Shown here: piece after piece, positions 1 to 7,812 of the stretch
Numbering within the stretch: position 1 is the first letter of the stretch
Layout: each line of letters begins with the position of its first letter
NCBI GenBank assembly: GCA_023450835.1
Contig: JAEXGM010000244.1
Coordinates: 1-34,338, forward strand
Direction: 5' to 3'
Length of the DNA: 34,338 bases
From: Bacillota bacterium
GTDB taxonomy: Bacteria; Bacillota; Clostridia; Lachnospirales; Lachnospiraceae
Made by a program: the position numbers and the translations under genes
The notes under the pieces: generated by a model
The model's database searches: none
Told to the model about the DNA's origin: nothing
The model's input: only the letters and a program-made list of their open reading frames with translations

Positions 1-284
1 GACACAGTGCCCAGATATCCCAATTCTTTCTGATACTTCTTGTGATTCAGAAAAGACAGAGAAAAACTGTCCGCACCGTCAATTAATTCCTTTGTAAAGC
101 GGCTCTGGCGGATAACAGCAAAAGCAACATCCATGTTCCACATAACGCCCAGCCCTCCCCAGGAAGCAGTCATTGTATTGACCACTCCGTCTTTTTCTGC
201 TGTAATCAGCATCCATTCATTTCCTATCATATGAAAAGGGCTATTGTTAAAGTCTTTCGAGTCCACAGCTTGAAAAGTATTCAT
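1..284 (-). CDS. Flavin reductase-like FMN-binding protein, 3' end outside window
   Basis: The reading frame begins at an ATG at 284 behind an AAGGAG site (about 289-295) and runs off the left edge after about 94 residues, so it is partial. The translation starts MNTFQAVDSKDFNNSPFHMI and contains the stretch TASWGGLGVMW, followed by a segment in which a pair of Arg residues precedes Phe-Thr-Lys-Glu. This is the usual N-terminal pattern of the flavin reductase-like domain family (flavoredoxin type), which binds FMN and passes electrons from a flavin to various acceptors. The family call is from pattern memory and the C-terminal half cannot be seen. It is divergent from the transporter at 518. 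Substrate and partner are unknown. Confidence 0.7.
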   Translation of the reverse strand, partial: MNTFQAVDSKDFNNSPFHMIGNEWMLITAEKDGVVNTMTASWGGLGVMWNMDVAFAVIRQSRFTKELIDGADSFSLSFLNHKKYQKELGYLGTV

Positions 285-517
285 TATTTTCTCCTTGATC
301 TTCATATTTTATAGGCGTTTTACAAACGCCACAACCCATTTAATATAAGCTGCTTCCATAATATCACATCTATTATTAATTTGGTAAGAGCTAATTGTAA
401 TAAATTTAGATGCAAATCTATTAATATTTATTACTTGTATTTCACATGTTATTGTATTAGAATTACCTAATTGACTGAACAACATTAATCTTAGCTTAAA
501 ATGAGGTGTAAATATCT
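285..517. promoter_or_regulatory. Divergent intergenic region with a likely promoter for the DMT transporter
   Basis: This 233-bp AT-rich gap separates the leftward flavin reductase-like gene from the rightward transporter. A plausible rightward sigma-A promoter is TTGTAT (435-440), a 17-nt spacer and TAGAAT (458-463). The transporter RBS is at about 504-508. On the other side a short 7-bp hairpin, GGCGTTT/AAACGCC, lies at 314-330 in the leader of the flavin reductase-like gene. It is followed by no U-run in the leftward direction, so it is not a convincing terminator. No small gene is evident. Confidence 0.4.
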
Positions 518-1438
518 ATGAAAAAAAATTCATTACTTGGAGAATCCATGCTGCTTCTTGCGGCATTTATTTGGGGAATCGCCTTTGTGGCACAGCGCAT
601 CGGAGGAGATTTAATCGGTTCTTTTACCTTTAATGCCGTGCGTTCGTTCATTGGCGGCCTTACTCTGCTCCCCATTATTTTTTTGACGCGGGATAAAAAT
701 AAAAGAAAAACCGACACCGATAAGAACAGCCGAAAAAAATTATTGCTTGGGGGAACCCTTTGCGGAATTCTGTTATTTGTGGCCTGCAATCTTCAGCAGG
801 TTGGATTAGTCCATTCGACAGCCTCTAAAGCGGGCTTTCTTACAGCCCTTTATATTATAATCGTTCCCATTATCGGTATATTTCTTAAAAAACGCCCGGG
901 TATCACTTTATGGGTCAGCATCCTCATTGCTTTATTCGGTATCTATCTATTATGTGCCACGGATGGATTTAGAATCGCACCGGCCGACACTCTGTTTATG
1001 CTGTGCGCTTTGGTCTTTTCGGTACATATCCTGGTGATTGATTATTTTTCACCTTTAGTTGACGGCGTCCAATTATCCTGTATCCAGTTCCTTGTATGCG
1101 GTTTTCTCTCTTCCATCGCTATGTTTGCTGTTGAAACCCCTGATGTTTCTTCTATCCTAAAGGCTTGGATACCTTTACTATACACAGGAGTATTGTCCTG
1201 CGGCGTTGCATACACCTTTCAGATACTGGGCCAGAAGAGAGTAAATCCTATTATTGCTTCCCTGCTTATGAGTATGGAATCCGTATTTTCTGCCCTTGGC
1301 GGATGGATCATATTGGGCGAATCCCTGACAAAACGTGAATTATCCGGGTGCCTTCTGCTCTTTATTGCCATTATCTTAGCTCAGATTCCGGTTAAAGCAA
1401 AGGGATATAAAGCCGAGCTGTCCCAGGAAATTTCCTAA
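518..1438 (+). CDS. DMT-superfamily (EamA) transporter
   Basis: The 306-residue protein is a multi-pass membrane protein with about ten hydrophobic segments in two repeated halves (roughly residues 8-145 and 155-292), the EamA architecture of drug/metabolite transporters. The first helix contains the typical LLLAAFIWGIAFVAQ stretch and the last repeat ends in a helix rich in Ile and Leu. The ATG at 518 has a GAGGTG site about 9 nt upstream. Family members export amino acids, nucleosides or small metabolites from the cytoplasm; the substrate cannot be predicted here. The gene is monocistronic and converges on the acetyltransferase at 1457 with only an 18-nt gap. No obvious terminator hairpin lies between them. 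Confidence 0.85.
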   Translation: MKKNSLLGESMLLLAAFIWGIAFVAQRIGGDLIGSFTFNAVRSFIGGLTLLPIIFLTRDKNKRKTDTDKNSRKKLLLGGTLCGILLFVACNLQQVGLVHSTASKAGFLTALYIIIVPIIGIFLKKRPGITLWVSILIALFGIYLLCATDGFRIAPADTLFMLCALVFSVHILVIDYFSPLVDGVQLSCIQFLVCGFLSSIAMFAVETPDVSSILKAWIPLLYTGVLSCGVAYTFQILGQKRVNPIIASLLMSMESVFSALGGWIILGESLTKRELSGCLLLFIAIILAQIPVKAKGYKAELSQEIS

Positions 1439-1456
1439 ATTATCTGAACACCCGCC

Positions 1457-2086
1457 TTACCATTCAACCTGGTCGGCCCGCATATCTTTATAGTAATATA
1501 TACGGTCGTTTTCCGTAATTTCACGGAGGACTCTGCAGGGATTTCCGACCGCAATAACATTTGCCGGAATATCCTTGGTGACTACACTTCCGGCGCCAAT
1601 CACACTGCCTTTTCCTATAGTAACGCCAGGAACGATTATGGCACCGCTGCCTATCCAGACATCATCCTCGATTACTACCGGCAGTGCAAACATTCCTCCT
1701 TCCTTACGCAGTTCAGGATGTACCGGATGACTTGTCACGGCAATGGTTACATTAGGTCCGAACATAACATTACTCCCAATGGTTACTTTATAATCATCTA
1801 CTACTGTCAAATTAAAATTAATATACACATTATTTCCTATTGTCGTATTAGAGCCATAGGCCATACGAATGGGAGGTTCCATCCACACATTTTCACCCAT
1901 GCTTCCAAAGAGCTCCTTCATAAGTGCCAGGCGTCCTTCAACGTCATCGGGATGCAGCCGGTTAATCTCATAACAGAGTACCTTGCCCTTCTGGCGGGCA
2001 CGGGCAAGTTCAGCCGCTTCCTCGGGATAATTGGGGTCATGGTCTGTAAATAGCTGGCATTTTGCCATTCGTTCTTTAATGTTCAT
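1457..2086 (-). CDS. Maltose/galactoside O-acetyltransferase family protein
   Basis: At 209 residues this matches the usual length of LacA/Maa acetyltransferases. The N-terminal part (residues about 4-60) is the helical Mac domain, with a LARARQKGKVLCYEIN-like segment. Residues about 70-190 carry the left-handed beta-helix hexapeptide repeats (for example IGNNVYI, IGSNVMFGP, IEDDVWIGSGAIIVPGV). The TSHPVHPELR motif holds the catalytic His of the family. The enzyme transfers acetyl from acetyl-CoA to a sugar hydroxyl in the cytoplasm. The ATG at 2086 has an AAAAGGAG site 5 to 6 nt upstream. It follows the MATE gene on the same strand after about 70 nt and may be cotranscribed with it. The natural sugar acceptor is unknown, and the lacA/maa distinction cannot be made from sequence alone. 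Confidence 0.85.
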   Translation of the reverse strand: MNIKERMAKCQLFTDHDPNYPEEAAELARARQKGKVLCYEINRLHPDDVEGRLALMKELFGSMGENVWMEPPIRMAYGSNTTIGNNVYINFNLTVVDDYKVTIGSNVMFGPNVTIAVTSHPVHPELRKEGGMFALPVVIEDDVWIGSGAIIVPGVTIGKGSVIGAGSVVTKDIPANVIAVGNPCRVLREITENDRIYYYKDMRADQVEW

Positions 2087-2155
2087 TGTTTTCTCCTTTT
2101 CTAATACGTTAGTTTTAACATTCTTTTAAGGCTCGCTTTAATTATATGTTAGTCC

Positions 2156-3562
2156 TTACTTGCTTTCATCCGCTTTCTCAAAGTCCCTCGTGATATTATT
2201 CAGCCACTTGTATTTACGGTATCTGCTTAAGGCTGCCGGTAATTTAATGATTTCATCCAGGCAGATAACAATATACAGTAAAACAGGGGGCATATGCCAT
2301 ACAAAAGCACCCAGATAACTGAGCGGCAAAATAATCCCCCACATAACAAGTGTGTCGCACCAAAAGCCGAATCTGGAGTCTCCCCCTGCACAGAATATAC
2401 CACCAATATTGGTAGAATTCATTGATTTTGCAATACAGTAATATGCGCAGACATAGAGCATCCCGTCAAGATAGCTTTGTGCTGTAATATTCAAGCTTAC
2501 CATGTGAAAGACCAAAGGTCTTACCAATAATATTGTCACTCCTGCCAACGCTCCGAACAGAAAAGCATATACATTCATCCGGTTTCCGGCTCTTTTTGCC
2601 AGCTCTGTCTCACCATTTCCCAGATATTTTCCCACCAATACGGCTCCGCCGCCGGCAATACCGCCGCATAGAACAATGACCAGATTTTTGACTACGGAAG
2701 CTACCGAATTGGCTGCTACCATATCCGAGCTAACATGTCCCATAATAGCGGCGGTTGCAGTCAAGGCACAGCCCCAGACAATATAGTTACCCAGTACGGG
2801 TACCGTATACTTCAGGTAATCCTTCAGCAGATTCTGTTGAATATCATCCCGTGCAGGCAGTCGAAATCGGATTTCTCCCTTCATTACAGAATGGGCAATA
2901 CACCAGCCAAGTTCAATGAAACGCGCACAGACCGTCGCAAGTGCTACCGCTGTGATAGCCTTTTCCGGCTTACCGGGAAAGAAAATAAAGATACATAGAG
3001 CATTGAACATAATATTCAGATTCAGGCATACGGAACTGATCCACGCACTCAATCTTGCATTCTCCATACTCCTTATAATACTAAGATACATCTGGGATAT
3101 TCCCATTGCGAGATAAGAAAATGATATGTAGTGCAGGAACCTTGTGCCATACCGAATCAGTTCTTCATCCTCCGTAAAAAGGCGCATTAGTGTATCCGGA
3201 ATTAATAAAGTAAAAGCAAAGAATAAAACAGATATACCAATGGAAAAGCAGCAGGCAATGCTAAGAACACGTTGTATTGCCTGCCGGTCTTTCTTTCCCC
3301 AGTATTGTGCTGTCAATATTCCAGCTCCTGTTGACAGCCCCATATAGAACAATGTTAATACAAAGGTTATCTGTCCAGCCAGTGAAACTGCTGACATGGC
3401 TGACTGGCCAATTATGCCAAGCATTATAATATCTGCTGAAACAGCCGTGGCGGAGATAAGATTCTGCAATGCAATAGGGAGCACCAGGGTTATCAGTTCC
3501 CGGTTAAAAGTACGATTAAAATTCAATTCTGAGGTATCTGCCGCCTCTATACGATTGTGCAC
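2156..3562 (-). CDS. MATE family efflux transporter
   Basis: The 468-residue protein has about twelve hydrophobic segments in two related halves, with the MATE signature regions LVLPIALQNLISAT near residue 26 and the start of the second half near residue 250 (YLKYTVPVLGNYIVWG). MATE proteins export cationic drugs or metabolites in exchange for Na+ or H+. Translation appears to start at GTG (3562), because an AAAGGAG site lies 8-9 nt upstream and no in-frame ATG is better placed. The gene is divergent from the AraC regulator at 3690, so that regulator probably controls it; this is inferred from position and from repeated sites in the shared upstream region. The acetyltransferase at 1457 may be the second gene of the unit. 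Confidence 0.88.
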   Translation of the reverse strand: MHNRIEAADTSELNFNRTFNRELITLVLPIALQNLISATAVSADIIMLGIIGQSAMSAVSLAGQITFVLTLFYMGLSTGAGILTAQYWGKKDRQAIQRVLSIACCFSIGISVLFFAFTLLIPDTLMRLFTEDEELIRYGTRFLHYISFSYLAMGISQMYLSIIRSMENARLSAWISSVCLNLNIMFNALCIFIFFPGKPEKAITAVALATVCARFIELGWCIAHSVMKGEIRFRLPARDDIQQNLLKDYLKYTVPVLGNYIVWGCALTATAAIMGHVSSDMVAANSVASVVKNLVIVLCGGIAGGGAVLVGKYLGNGETELAKRAGNRMNVYAFLFGALAGVTILLVRPLVFHMVSLNITAQSYLDGMLYVCAYYCIAKSMNSTNIGGIFCAGGDSRFGFWCDTLVMWGIILPLSYLGAFVWHMPPVLLYIVICLDEIIKLPAALSRYRKYKWLNNITRDFEKADESK

Positions 3563-3604
3563 CTGACACTTCTCCTTTCTGATGTATTCGTCATTTGATT
3601 AAAC

Positions 3605-3676
3605 TATCAAAATTGTATATGATATTTCTTGAGGATTCCACCAAAATCGGTTATATTAATATCAAAATCGTATATG
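3605..3676. promoter_or_regulatory. Repeated CAAAATyG sites and promoter in the MATE/AraC divergent region
   Basis: A 17-nt direct repeat, TATCAAAATyGTATATG, occurs at 3605-3621 and 3660-3676 with one mismatch. A third, core-only copy (CAAAATCG) lies at 3642-3649. The cores start at 3608, 3642 and 3663, so the last two are 21 bp apart, two helical turns. A rightward promoter TTGAGG (3629-3634), 17-nt spacer, TATATT (3652-3657) contains the middle core in its spacer, and the last copy sits between the promoter and the regulator RBS. AraC proteins commonly bind direct repeats, so these are likely operators for the adjacent regulator (inference). Confidence 0.6.
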
Positions 3677-3689
3677 TTTGGAGTTGGAT

Positions 3690-4574
3690 ATGAGTACAGC
3701 ACTTGAAGTTTTTTCTGATTTATCAGAGAGATTAAATTATAATCTGCCGGATTTCCCTTTATATGTCCGGAAAGGTACCCTGCGCCAATTTGACCGATAT
3801 GCCGCTGCCTGCCATTGGCATCCGGAATTAGAGTTTATTCTGGCTCTTAAGGGTTCCATGGAATATTTTATTAATGGGCAGACCGTTCATATTGCTCCCG
3901 GCAATGGGATTTTTGTTAACAGCAAACGTCTGCATTATGGCTTCTCCTCCAATGAGACCGACTGTTCTTATATCGTTGCTGCCACCCATCCTGCTCTCTT
4001 TGGCGAGAGTAAAAATGCAGTTACCAGGTACTGGGAGGATAAATTCGGCGGGAATACAGAAGACTATATCCTTTTAGATTCCCAAACCCCCTGGCAAAAG
4101 GAAGTTCTGCTATTACTTATCCAAATGTATGATGAAATGCACAGTAATACTGTCAACCCTCTGCAACTGCTATCCCAGTCAGCTTCTCTGTGTGCTCATA
4201 TAGGAAAACATATACATCAGGTTTTTGCCTCTGTTGCCAATGAAAAATCCTGGCGGACGATACAGGAAATGACCGGGTACATCCATAAGCATTACGATCT
4301 TAAGATAACACTGGACGACATTGCTGCTTCCGGTACCGTATGCAGGAGCAGATGCTGTGAATTGTTCCGCAGGTATATAGGACAGACCCCCAATAATTAT
4401 CTGATTCAATACCGCATACAAAAGAGCTGTGAAATGCTGCTTGAAACGGACCGCTCTATCTGCGAGATAGCAATTGCCTGCGGTTTTGAAAGTGCAAGCT
4501 ATTATTCTTATACTTTTCGTAAGGCAATGAGTCTGGTCCCCCAGGAATTCCGAAAGAGAACCCCTGCTTCGTAA
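3690..4574 (+). CDS. AraC family regulator with N-terminal cupin domain
   Basis: I choose the ATG at 3690 (294 residues) over a TTG four codons upstream, because a GGAG site at 3680-3683 is spaced 6 nt from the ATG. The N-terminal half has the AraC-type cupin pattern: a CHWHPELEFI stretch, then YFINGQTVHIAPGNGIFV, then a conserved His near LHYGF. The last 100 residues are a two-HTH AraC DNA-binding domain: the first helix pair is near TLDDIAASGTVCRSRCCELF, the second near ICEIAIACGFESASYYSYTF. Such proteins sense a small ligand in the cupin and usually activate transcription. It is divergent from the MATE gene, its likely target together with itself. The ligand is unknown. Confidence 0.9.
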   Translation: MSTALEVFSDLSERLNYNLPDFPLYVRKGTLRQFDRYAAACHWHPELEFILALKGSMEYFINGQTVHIAPGNGIFVNSKRLHYGFSSNETDCSYIVAATHPALFGESKNAVTRYWEDKFGGNTEDYILLDSQTPWQKEVLLLLIQMYDEMHSNTVNPLQLLSQSASLCAHIGKHIHQVFASVANEKSWRTIQEMTGYIHKHYDLKITLDDIAASGTVCRSRCCELFRRYIGQTPNNYLIQYRIQKSCEMLLETDRSICEIAIACGFESASYYSYTFRKAMSLVPQEFRKRTPAS

Positions 4575-4608
4575 CTGTCTGACCGGAATGAAGCGAGGAC
4601 AACGTAAA

Positions 4609-4684
4609 TGGGGCTGTTGCAAAAGGAGCCTCTGGGTTGGATGAGTTACCTCACGCACCCAGAGCTTCCTTTTGCAACAGCCCA
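4609..4684. repeat. Long imperfect palindrome with GGGCTGTTGCA ends (terminator or MITE-like repeat)
   Basis: Arms of about 28 nt (4609-4636 and 4657-4684) are complementary apart from a small bulge and a short mismatch, with a 20-nt loop. Both outer ends read GGGCTGTTGCAAAAGGA. The element lies exactly between two converging genes (AraC ending at 4574 and the lipoprotein ending at 4705), so it could act as a bidirectional terminator, although the flanking T-runs are weak. The outer ends resemble inverted-repeat ends known from some insertion sequences; I see no transposase and no clear target duplication. Confidence 0.6.
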
Positions 4685-4704
4685 TAAATTTTAGAAACAG
4701 TTGA

Positions 4705-5415
4705 TTAATCTAATAGTGTAGATATCTTAATGCTCTCGACCTTTTTATCTTTTATATGGAACATCAGAGTATCCACATAATTAACCGGTTCATAGCGGAA
4801 ATCATCTTCCTGGTCGCTTAATTCGCCTCCAAGCAGATATCCTTCCGGATAAGCTTCCTTCAGCTTATCAAAGCTGTCTCCCACTTTAATATTTCTTGTA
4901 GTAGTATACTTGGCATCCGTAATCTCAATGTTGTGGATAAAGAATTTTTTATCTTCCGATGCATCAATTGTCTTTATTACAAGTCCCGGAAAAATATACT
5001 GCTTTTCCGTCATTCCATTTAACTGGTCCATGTTTAAGCCGTCATCTTCAGAATAGGTATGGGTTTTGATTTCCTTTGCTTTACCAAGCATGCTTTCTAT
5101 TTTTTCATCATCTACGATATCTGAAAGTGCGATGGTATTCTCCTTATAGATAAAAGCAAGCTGCTTTAAGACCACATTTCCGCCCTTTTCTACGGTGCCT
5201 TCCTTTACAACTTCATTTCCATCCTCTTTCGAACCATCCGCAGGTTTATCTGTCGGTGTGACCTCTGTTTCACCCTGATTATCCTTAACGGTTTCGGTAG
5301 GTACTTTGTTTGTATCATCCGGTAAATTACCTTCTTTCTTTTGACACCCCACCGACATTGCTGCAAAAAATACTAAAAGCATAGACATTACTGCTATTTT
5401 TCTTAAACCTTTCAT
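4705..5415 (-). CDS. Putative lipoprotein of unknown function downstream of a two-component system
   Basis: The 236-residue protein begins MKGLRKIAVMSMLLVFFAAM and has a lipobox ending in Cys24 (SVGC), so it is probably exported and lipid-anchored on the outer face of the membrane. Residues about 28-75 are a low-complexity linker rich in Thr, Pro, Asp, Glu and Lys. The rest is a small globular domain with the pattern KVGDSFDKLKEAYPEGYLL and a final beta strand, VESIKIS. I do not recognise a named family. The ATG at 5415 has an AAAGGAGG site. It follows the histidine kinase gene by about 100 nt on the same strand and is probably part of that operon, perhaps as an accessory or target of the system (inference). 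Confidence 0.7.
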   Translation of the reverse strand: MKGLRKIAVMSMLLVFFAAMSVGCQKKEGNLPDDTNKVPTETVKDNQGETEVTPTDKPADGSKEDGNEVVKEGTVEKGGNVVLKQLAFIYKENTIALSDIVDDEKIESMLGKAKEIKTHTYSEDDGLNMDQLNGMTEKQYIFPGLVIKTIDASEDKKFFIHNIEITDAKYTTTRNIKVGDSFDKLKEAYPEGYLLGGELSDQEDDFRYEPVNYVDTLMFHIKDKKVESIKISTLLD

Positions 5416-5516
5416 TGTTATTCCTCCTTTAAAATATTTCCTTCATCTAAGTTACAATGTTATTATAAATTAATCTTTTATCAGAGTAATAACAAACTTA
5501 TATCATTCTTGTAACA

Positions 5517-6926
5517 TTACGCTAAGGGAACTAAAAGTGTAACCGTGGTTCCTATTCCAATCTTACTTTCCAGGATTAGCTGTCCGTTAAATTTCTCCAG
5601 GATTTCTTTGCAAAGAGAAAGTCCCAGTCCGGACCCTGTAGCAATATTCGAATTTTCTGCTCTGTAGAATCTCTCTTCCACCAAAGCGAGTTCACTTTTA
5701 GAAATCCCAATACCCTGATCACTTATTTTAACAACCGCCATCTTCTCACCGGCAGATGTCTCTGATCTGGATGTCTCTAATCTGATTCGACCGCCTGTAT
5801 TAGAGTACTTTATCGCATTATCCAGGATGTTGGCAATTGCATGTGACATCAATACCTTGTTTACATCAGCAAAAACACCGTCTTCCAGTTCTGCTTCAAT
5901 GATAAGTTCCCTTTTCTCCGCCTTGGGCTTCATCTCCCGGACAACGGTATTTGTAAGTTCCGACATGTCTTCTTTTTCAATGGTAAGCTGCTGCGCTGCT
6001 TTATCGAATTTTGACAGAATCAGCAATTCATTAATAAGCTTTGTCAGGCGCTCCGACTCATTTACCAGGTGGGAATATATCTTTTTTAAGTCTTCATTCT
6101 CATTTTCCCCTTCGTATAAATACTGGGAAAACCCTTGAATAGCCGTCAGAGGTGTTTTTAGTTCATGAGATACATTGGAAACAAATTGCTTTTGATATTG
6201 AATGTAGTTGTTTAATTTAATACCCATCTGATTTAACCCGGATGCCAGCATTCCCAGCTCGTCCTTCCGCTTTAGCTCCACCCTGTCAAATTGCTGTCTG
6301 GAGAATTTATCGGTTGCTCCAAGGAGGTACTTAATCGGCTTTGTGGTTCTGCGGGCAATGTACAGACCGGAAAGGATTATGAGAAACGTAAACCCTACCG
6401 CACCAATCAATAATATATAGCGGATCTTACTCATGATTTCATAAAAATAAGAGATATTTTCCACCATCTCGAATACATAAACATTCTGATAGTATTTATC
6501 CTGAATAGGCATGGCAAAATAAATCAATCCGTTTTCTGTGACAGTATAAGAGTAATTCCCTTTCAGAGCATTGCTGATATTATTCTTAAATATCTTGGGA
6601 CTGCCATCAACCACAACTATTCCGTTCACCGCCGACCCCAGCAGATTAAGATTATTATCATAAATTCGGATTTCTCTTCCGGAGGCTTTTAGGACCTCAA
6701 GGACATTCTTTGCAACTTCGGAGGGTTGCAGCTTATTGGACCTGTCAAGCCTTGTAAGCACCTCGCGAAAGGTCAGTTCACAAATATCTGCTTTCTCCAT
6801 CATCTGTTTCTCTATGGTTACAAAGCTATAGTAGTCAATTGCTCTGTCCACCGTGATGATAATAATGGTAAAGGACAATATAGAGAAAAACAGGAAGCTT
6901 AAAAGAAGTCTGGTAGCATATTTCAA
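5517..6926 (-). CDS. Sensor histidine kinase
   Basis: The 469-residue membrane kinase has a first membrane helix at about residues 8-27, an extracytoplasmic sensor of about 140 residues, and a second helix at about 170-190. Then come a HAMP domain (ARRTTKPIKYLLGATDKF onward), a HisKA domain with the phospho-accepting His254 in VSHELKTPLTA, and a HATPase_c domain with the N box (ANILDNAIKYS), the DQGIGIS G1 box and the GSGLGLSL G2 box. The start appears to be TTG (6926), which overlaps the response regulator stop by 4 nt and has a GGAGGTGA site at 6934-6940, consistent with translational coupling. It phosphorylates the adjacent regulator. The signal is unknown; the general layout resembles PhoR/ResE-type kinases but that is not diagnostic. 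Confidence 0.92.
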   Translation of the reverse strand: MKYATRLLLSFLFFSILSFTIIIITVDRAIDYYSFVTIEKQMMEKADICELTFREVLTRLDRSNKLQPSEVAKNVLEVLKASGREIRIYDNNLNLLGSAVNGIVVVDGSPKIFKNNISNALKGNYSYTVTENGLIYFAMPIQDKYYQNVYVFEMVENISYFYEIMSKIRYILLIGAVGFTFLIILSGLYIARRTTKPIKYLLGATDKFSRQQFDRVELKRKDELGMLASGLNQMGIKLNNYIQYQKQFVSNVSHELKTPLTAIQGFSQYLYEGENENEDLKKIYSHLVNESERLTKLINELLILSKFDKAAQQLTIEKEDMSELTNTVVREMKPKAEKRELIIEAELEDGVFADVNKVLMSHAIANILDNAIKYSNTGGRIRLETSRSETSAGEKMAVVKISDQGIGISKSELALVEERFYRAENSNIATGSGLGLSLCKEILEKFNGQLILESKIGIGTTVTLLVPLA

Positions 6927-7621
6927 AGAGACTCACCTCCAAATTGATAACCGAACCCATAAATCGTTTTAACGTATCTGGGATTTTCCGAATCCTCCTC
7001 CAGTTTCTTTCTAAGCCGCATAATCGTCATATCAACACTCCGGCTGTCCCCCAGATAGTCATATCCCCATACGATTTCCAGAAGCTCATCCCGGGTAAAT
7101 ATCTTCTTCGGCCTTTTGGAGAGAGTCTCCAGGATTTGATATTCTTTTGCTGTCAGGGCAATCTGAATTCCGCCCTTTAACACCCTTTTTTCTTCCAGGT
7201 CTATTTCCAGATCACCGCATAGAATTGGCTCCATACTCTCATTCTTCATCTGGTCGGTGTTTTCAAATCTTCTTAAGACCACCTTGACCCTGGCTACTAA
7301 TTCTCTATTATCAAAAGGCTTCGTCACATAATCCTCAGCCCCAAGCTCAAGCCCCAGCACCTTATCAATGGTTTCATTCTTTGCAGATATCATAATAACG
7401 GGTATGCTGGATTTTTTCACAATCTCTCTGCAAAGGTCATAACCGGAGTAGTCAGGCAGCATCAAATCCAGCAGTACCAGGTCAGGGCGGAAGGAATCCA
7501 TCTCACGAAGACCTGCAGCTCCGTTTTCAGCAGTTTTCACCTGGTAATTTTCTCTCTTAAGCACTAACTCAATTAAGTCTCTGATAGCAATCTCATCATC
7601 GATTACAAGAATTTTTTTCAC
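6923..7621 (-). CDS. OmpR/PhoB-type response regulator
   Basis: The 232-residue protein has a receiver domain (residues 1-115) with the acidic pair Asp8/Asp9, the phosphorylation site Asp52 in LVLLDLMLPDYSG and Lys101 in the YVTKPF motif. A winged-helix DNA-binding domain follows (about 135-230), with the conserved segments LTAKEYQILE, SVDMTIMRLRKKLEED and IYGFGYQF. Translation starts at GTG (7621) with an AGGTGAGG site a few nt upstream. It is the first gene of a regulator-kinase-lipoprotein unit and overlaps the kinase by 4 nt. A likely promoter is TTGAGA at 7684-7689 with TAATAT at 7661-7666 (minus strand, 17-nt spacer). Its targets are unknown, but autoregulation is usual for this family. 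Confidence 0.93.
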   Translation of the reverse strand: MKKILVIDDEIAIRDLIELVLKRENYQVKTAENGAAGLREMDSFRPDLVLLDLMLPDYSGYDLCREIVKKSSIPVIMISAKNETIDKVLGLELGAEDYVTKPFDNRELVARVKVVLRRFENTDQMKNESMEPILCGDLEIDLEEKRVLKGGIQIALTAKEYQILETLSKRPKKIFTRDELLEIVWGYDYLGDSRSVDMTIMRLRKKLEEDSENPRYVKTIYGFGYQFGGESL

Positions 7622-7660
7622 TTAGACCTCACCTGCTTTAACTAATATTATAGTATCTTT

Positions 7661-7689
7661 ATATTATCACCATTTTTAAACCATCTCAA
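7661..7689 (-). promoter_or_regulatory. Promoter of the two-component operon
   Basis: On the minus strand TTGAGA (7684-7689) and TAATAT (7661-7666) are separated by 17 nt, about 40 nt upstream of the regulator start. A TATAAT hexamer nearer the gene has no good -35 partner. Assignment is by consensus only. Confidence 0.45.
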
Positions 7690-7762
7690 TATTTAAAACT
7701 TATCTCTATTCCATTTTTTTCTTAAACCTGTTATTGATATATTAACTCCCGCGGCAGGAATT

Positions 7763-7793
7763 AAAAAAGGCATCAGAAACTTGTTCCGATGCC
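7763..7793 (-). terminator. Intrinsic terminator of the ATC-hydrolase operon
   Basis: On the minus strand a hairpin with GGCATC/GATGCC outer pairs (7769-7793) and further inner pairing is followed by six T residues (7763-7768). It lies 20 nt beyond the stop codon of the gene at 7813 and separates it from the two-component operon. Confidence 0.8.
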
Positions 7794-7812
7794 CTGTACT
7801 TTACCTTATTGT

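Noticed and set aside
4609..4684. Complete insertion sequence
   Set aside because: Only a 76-bp palindrome with no transposase; at most a non-autonomous element.
4179..4685. 168-residue minus-strand frame over the end of the AraC gene and the palindrome
   Set aside because: Opposes a clear AraC HTH domain and starts inside the palindrome; no RBS or family.
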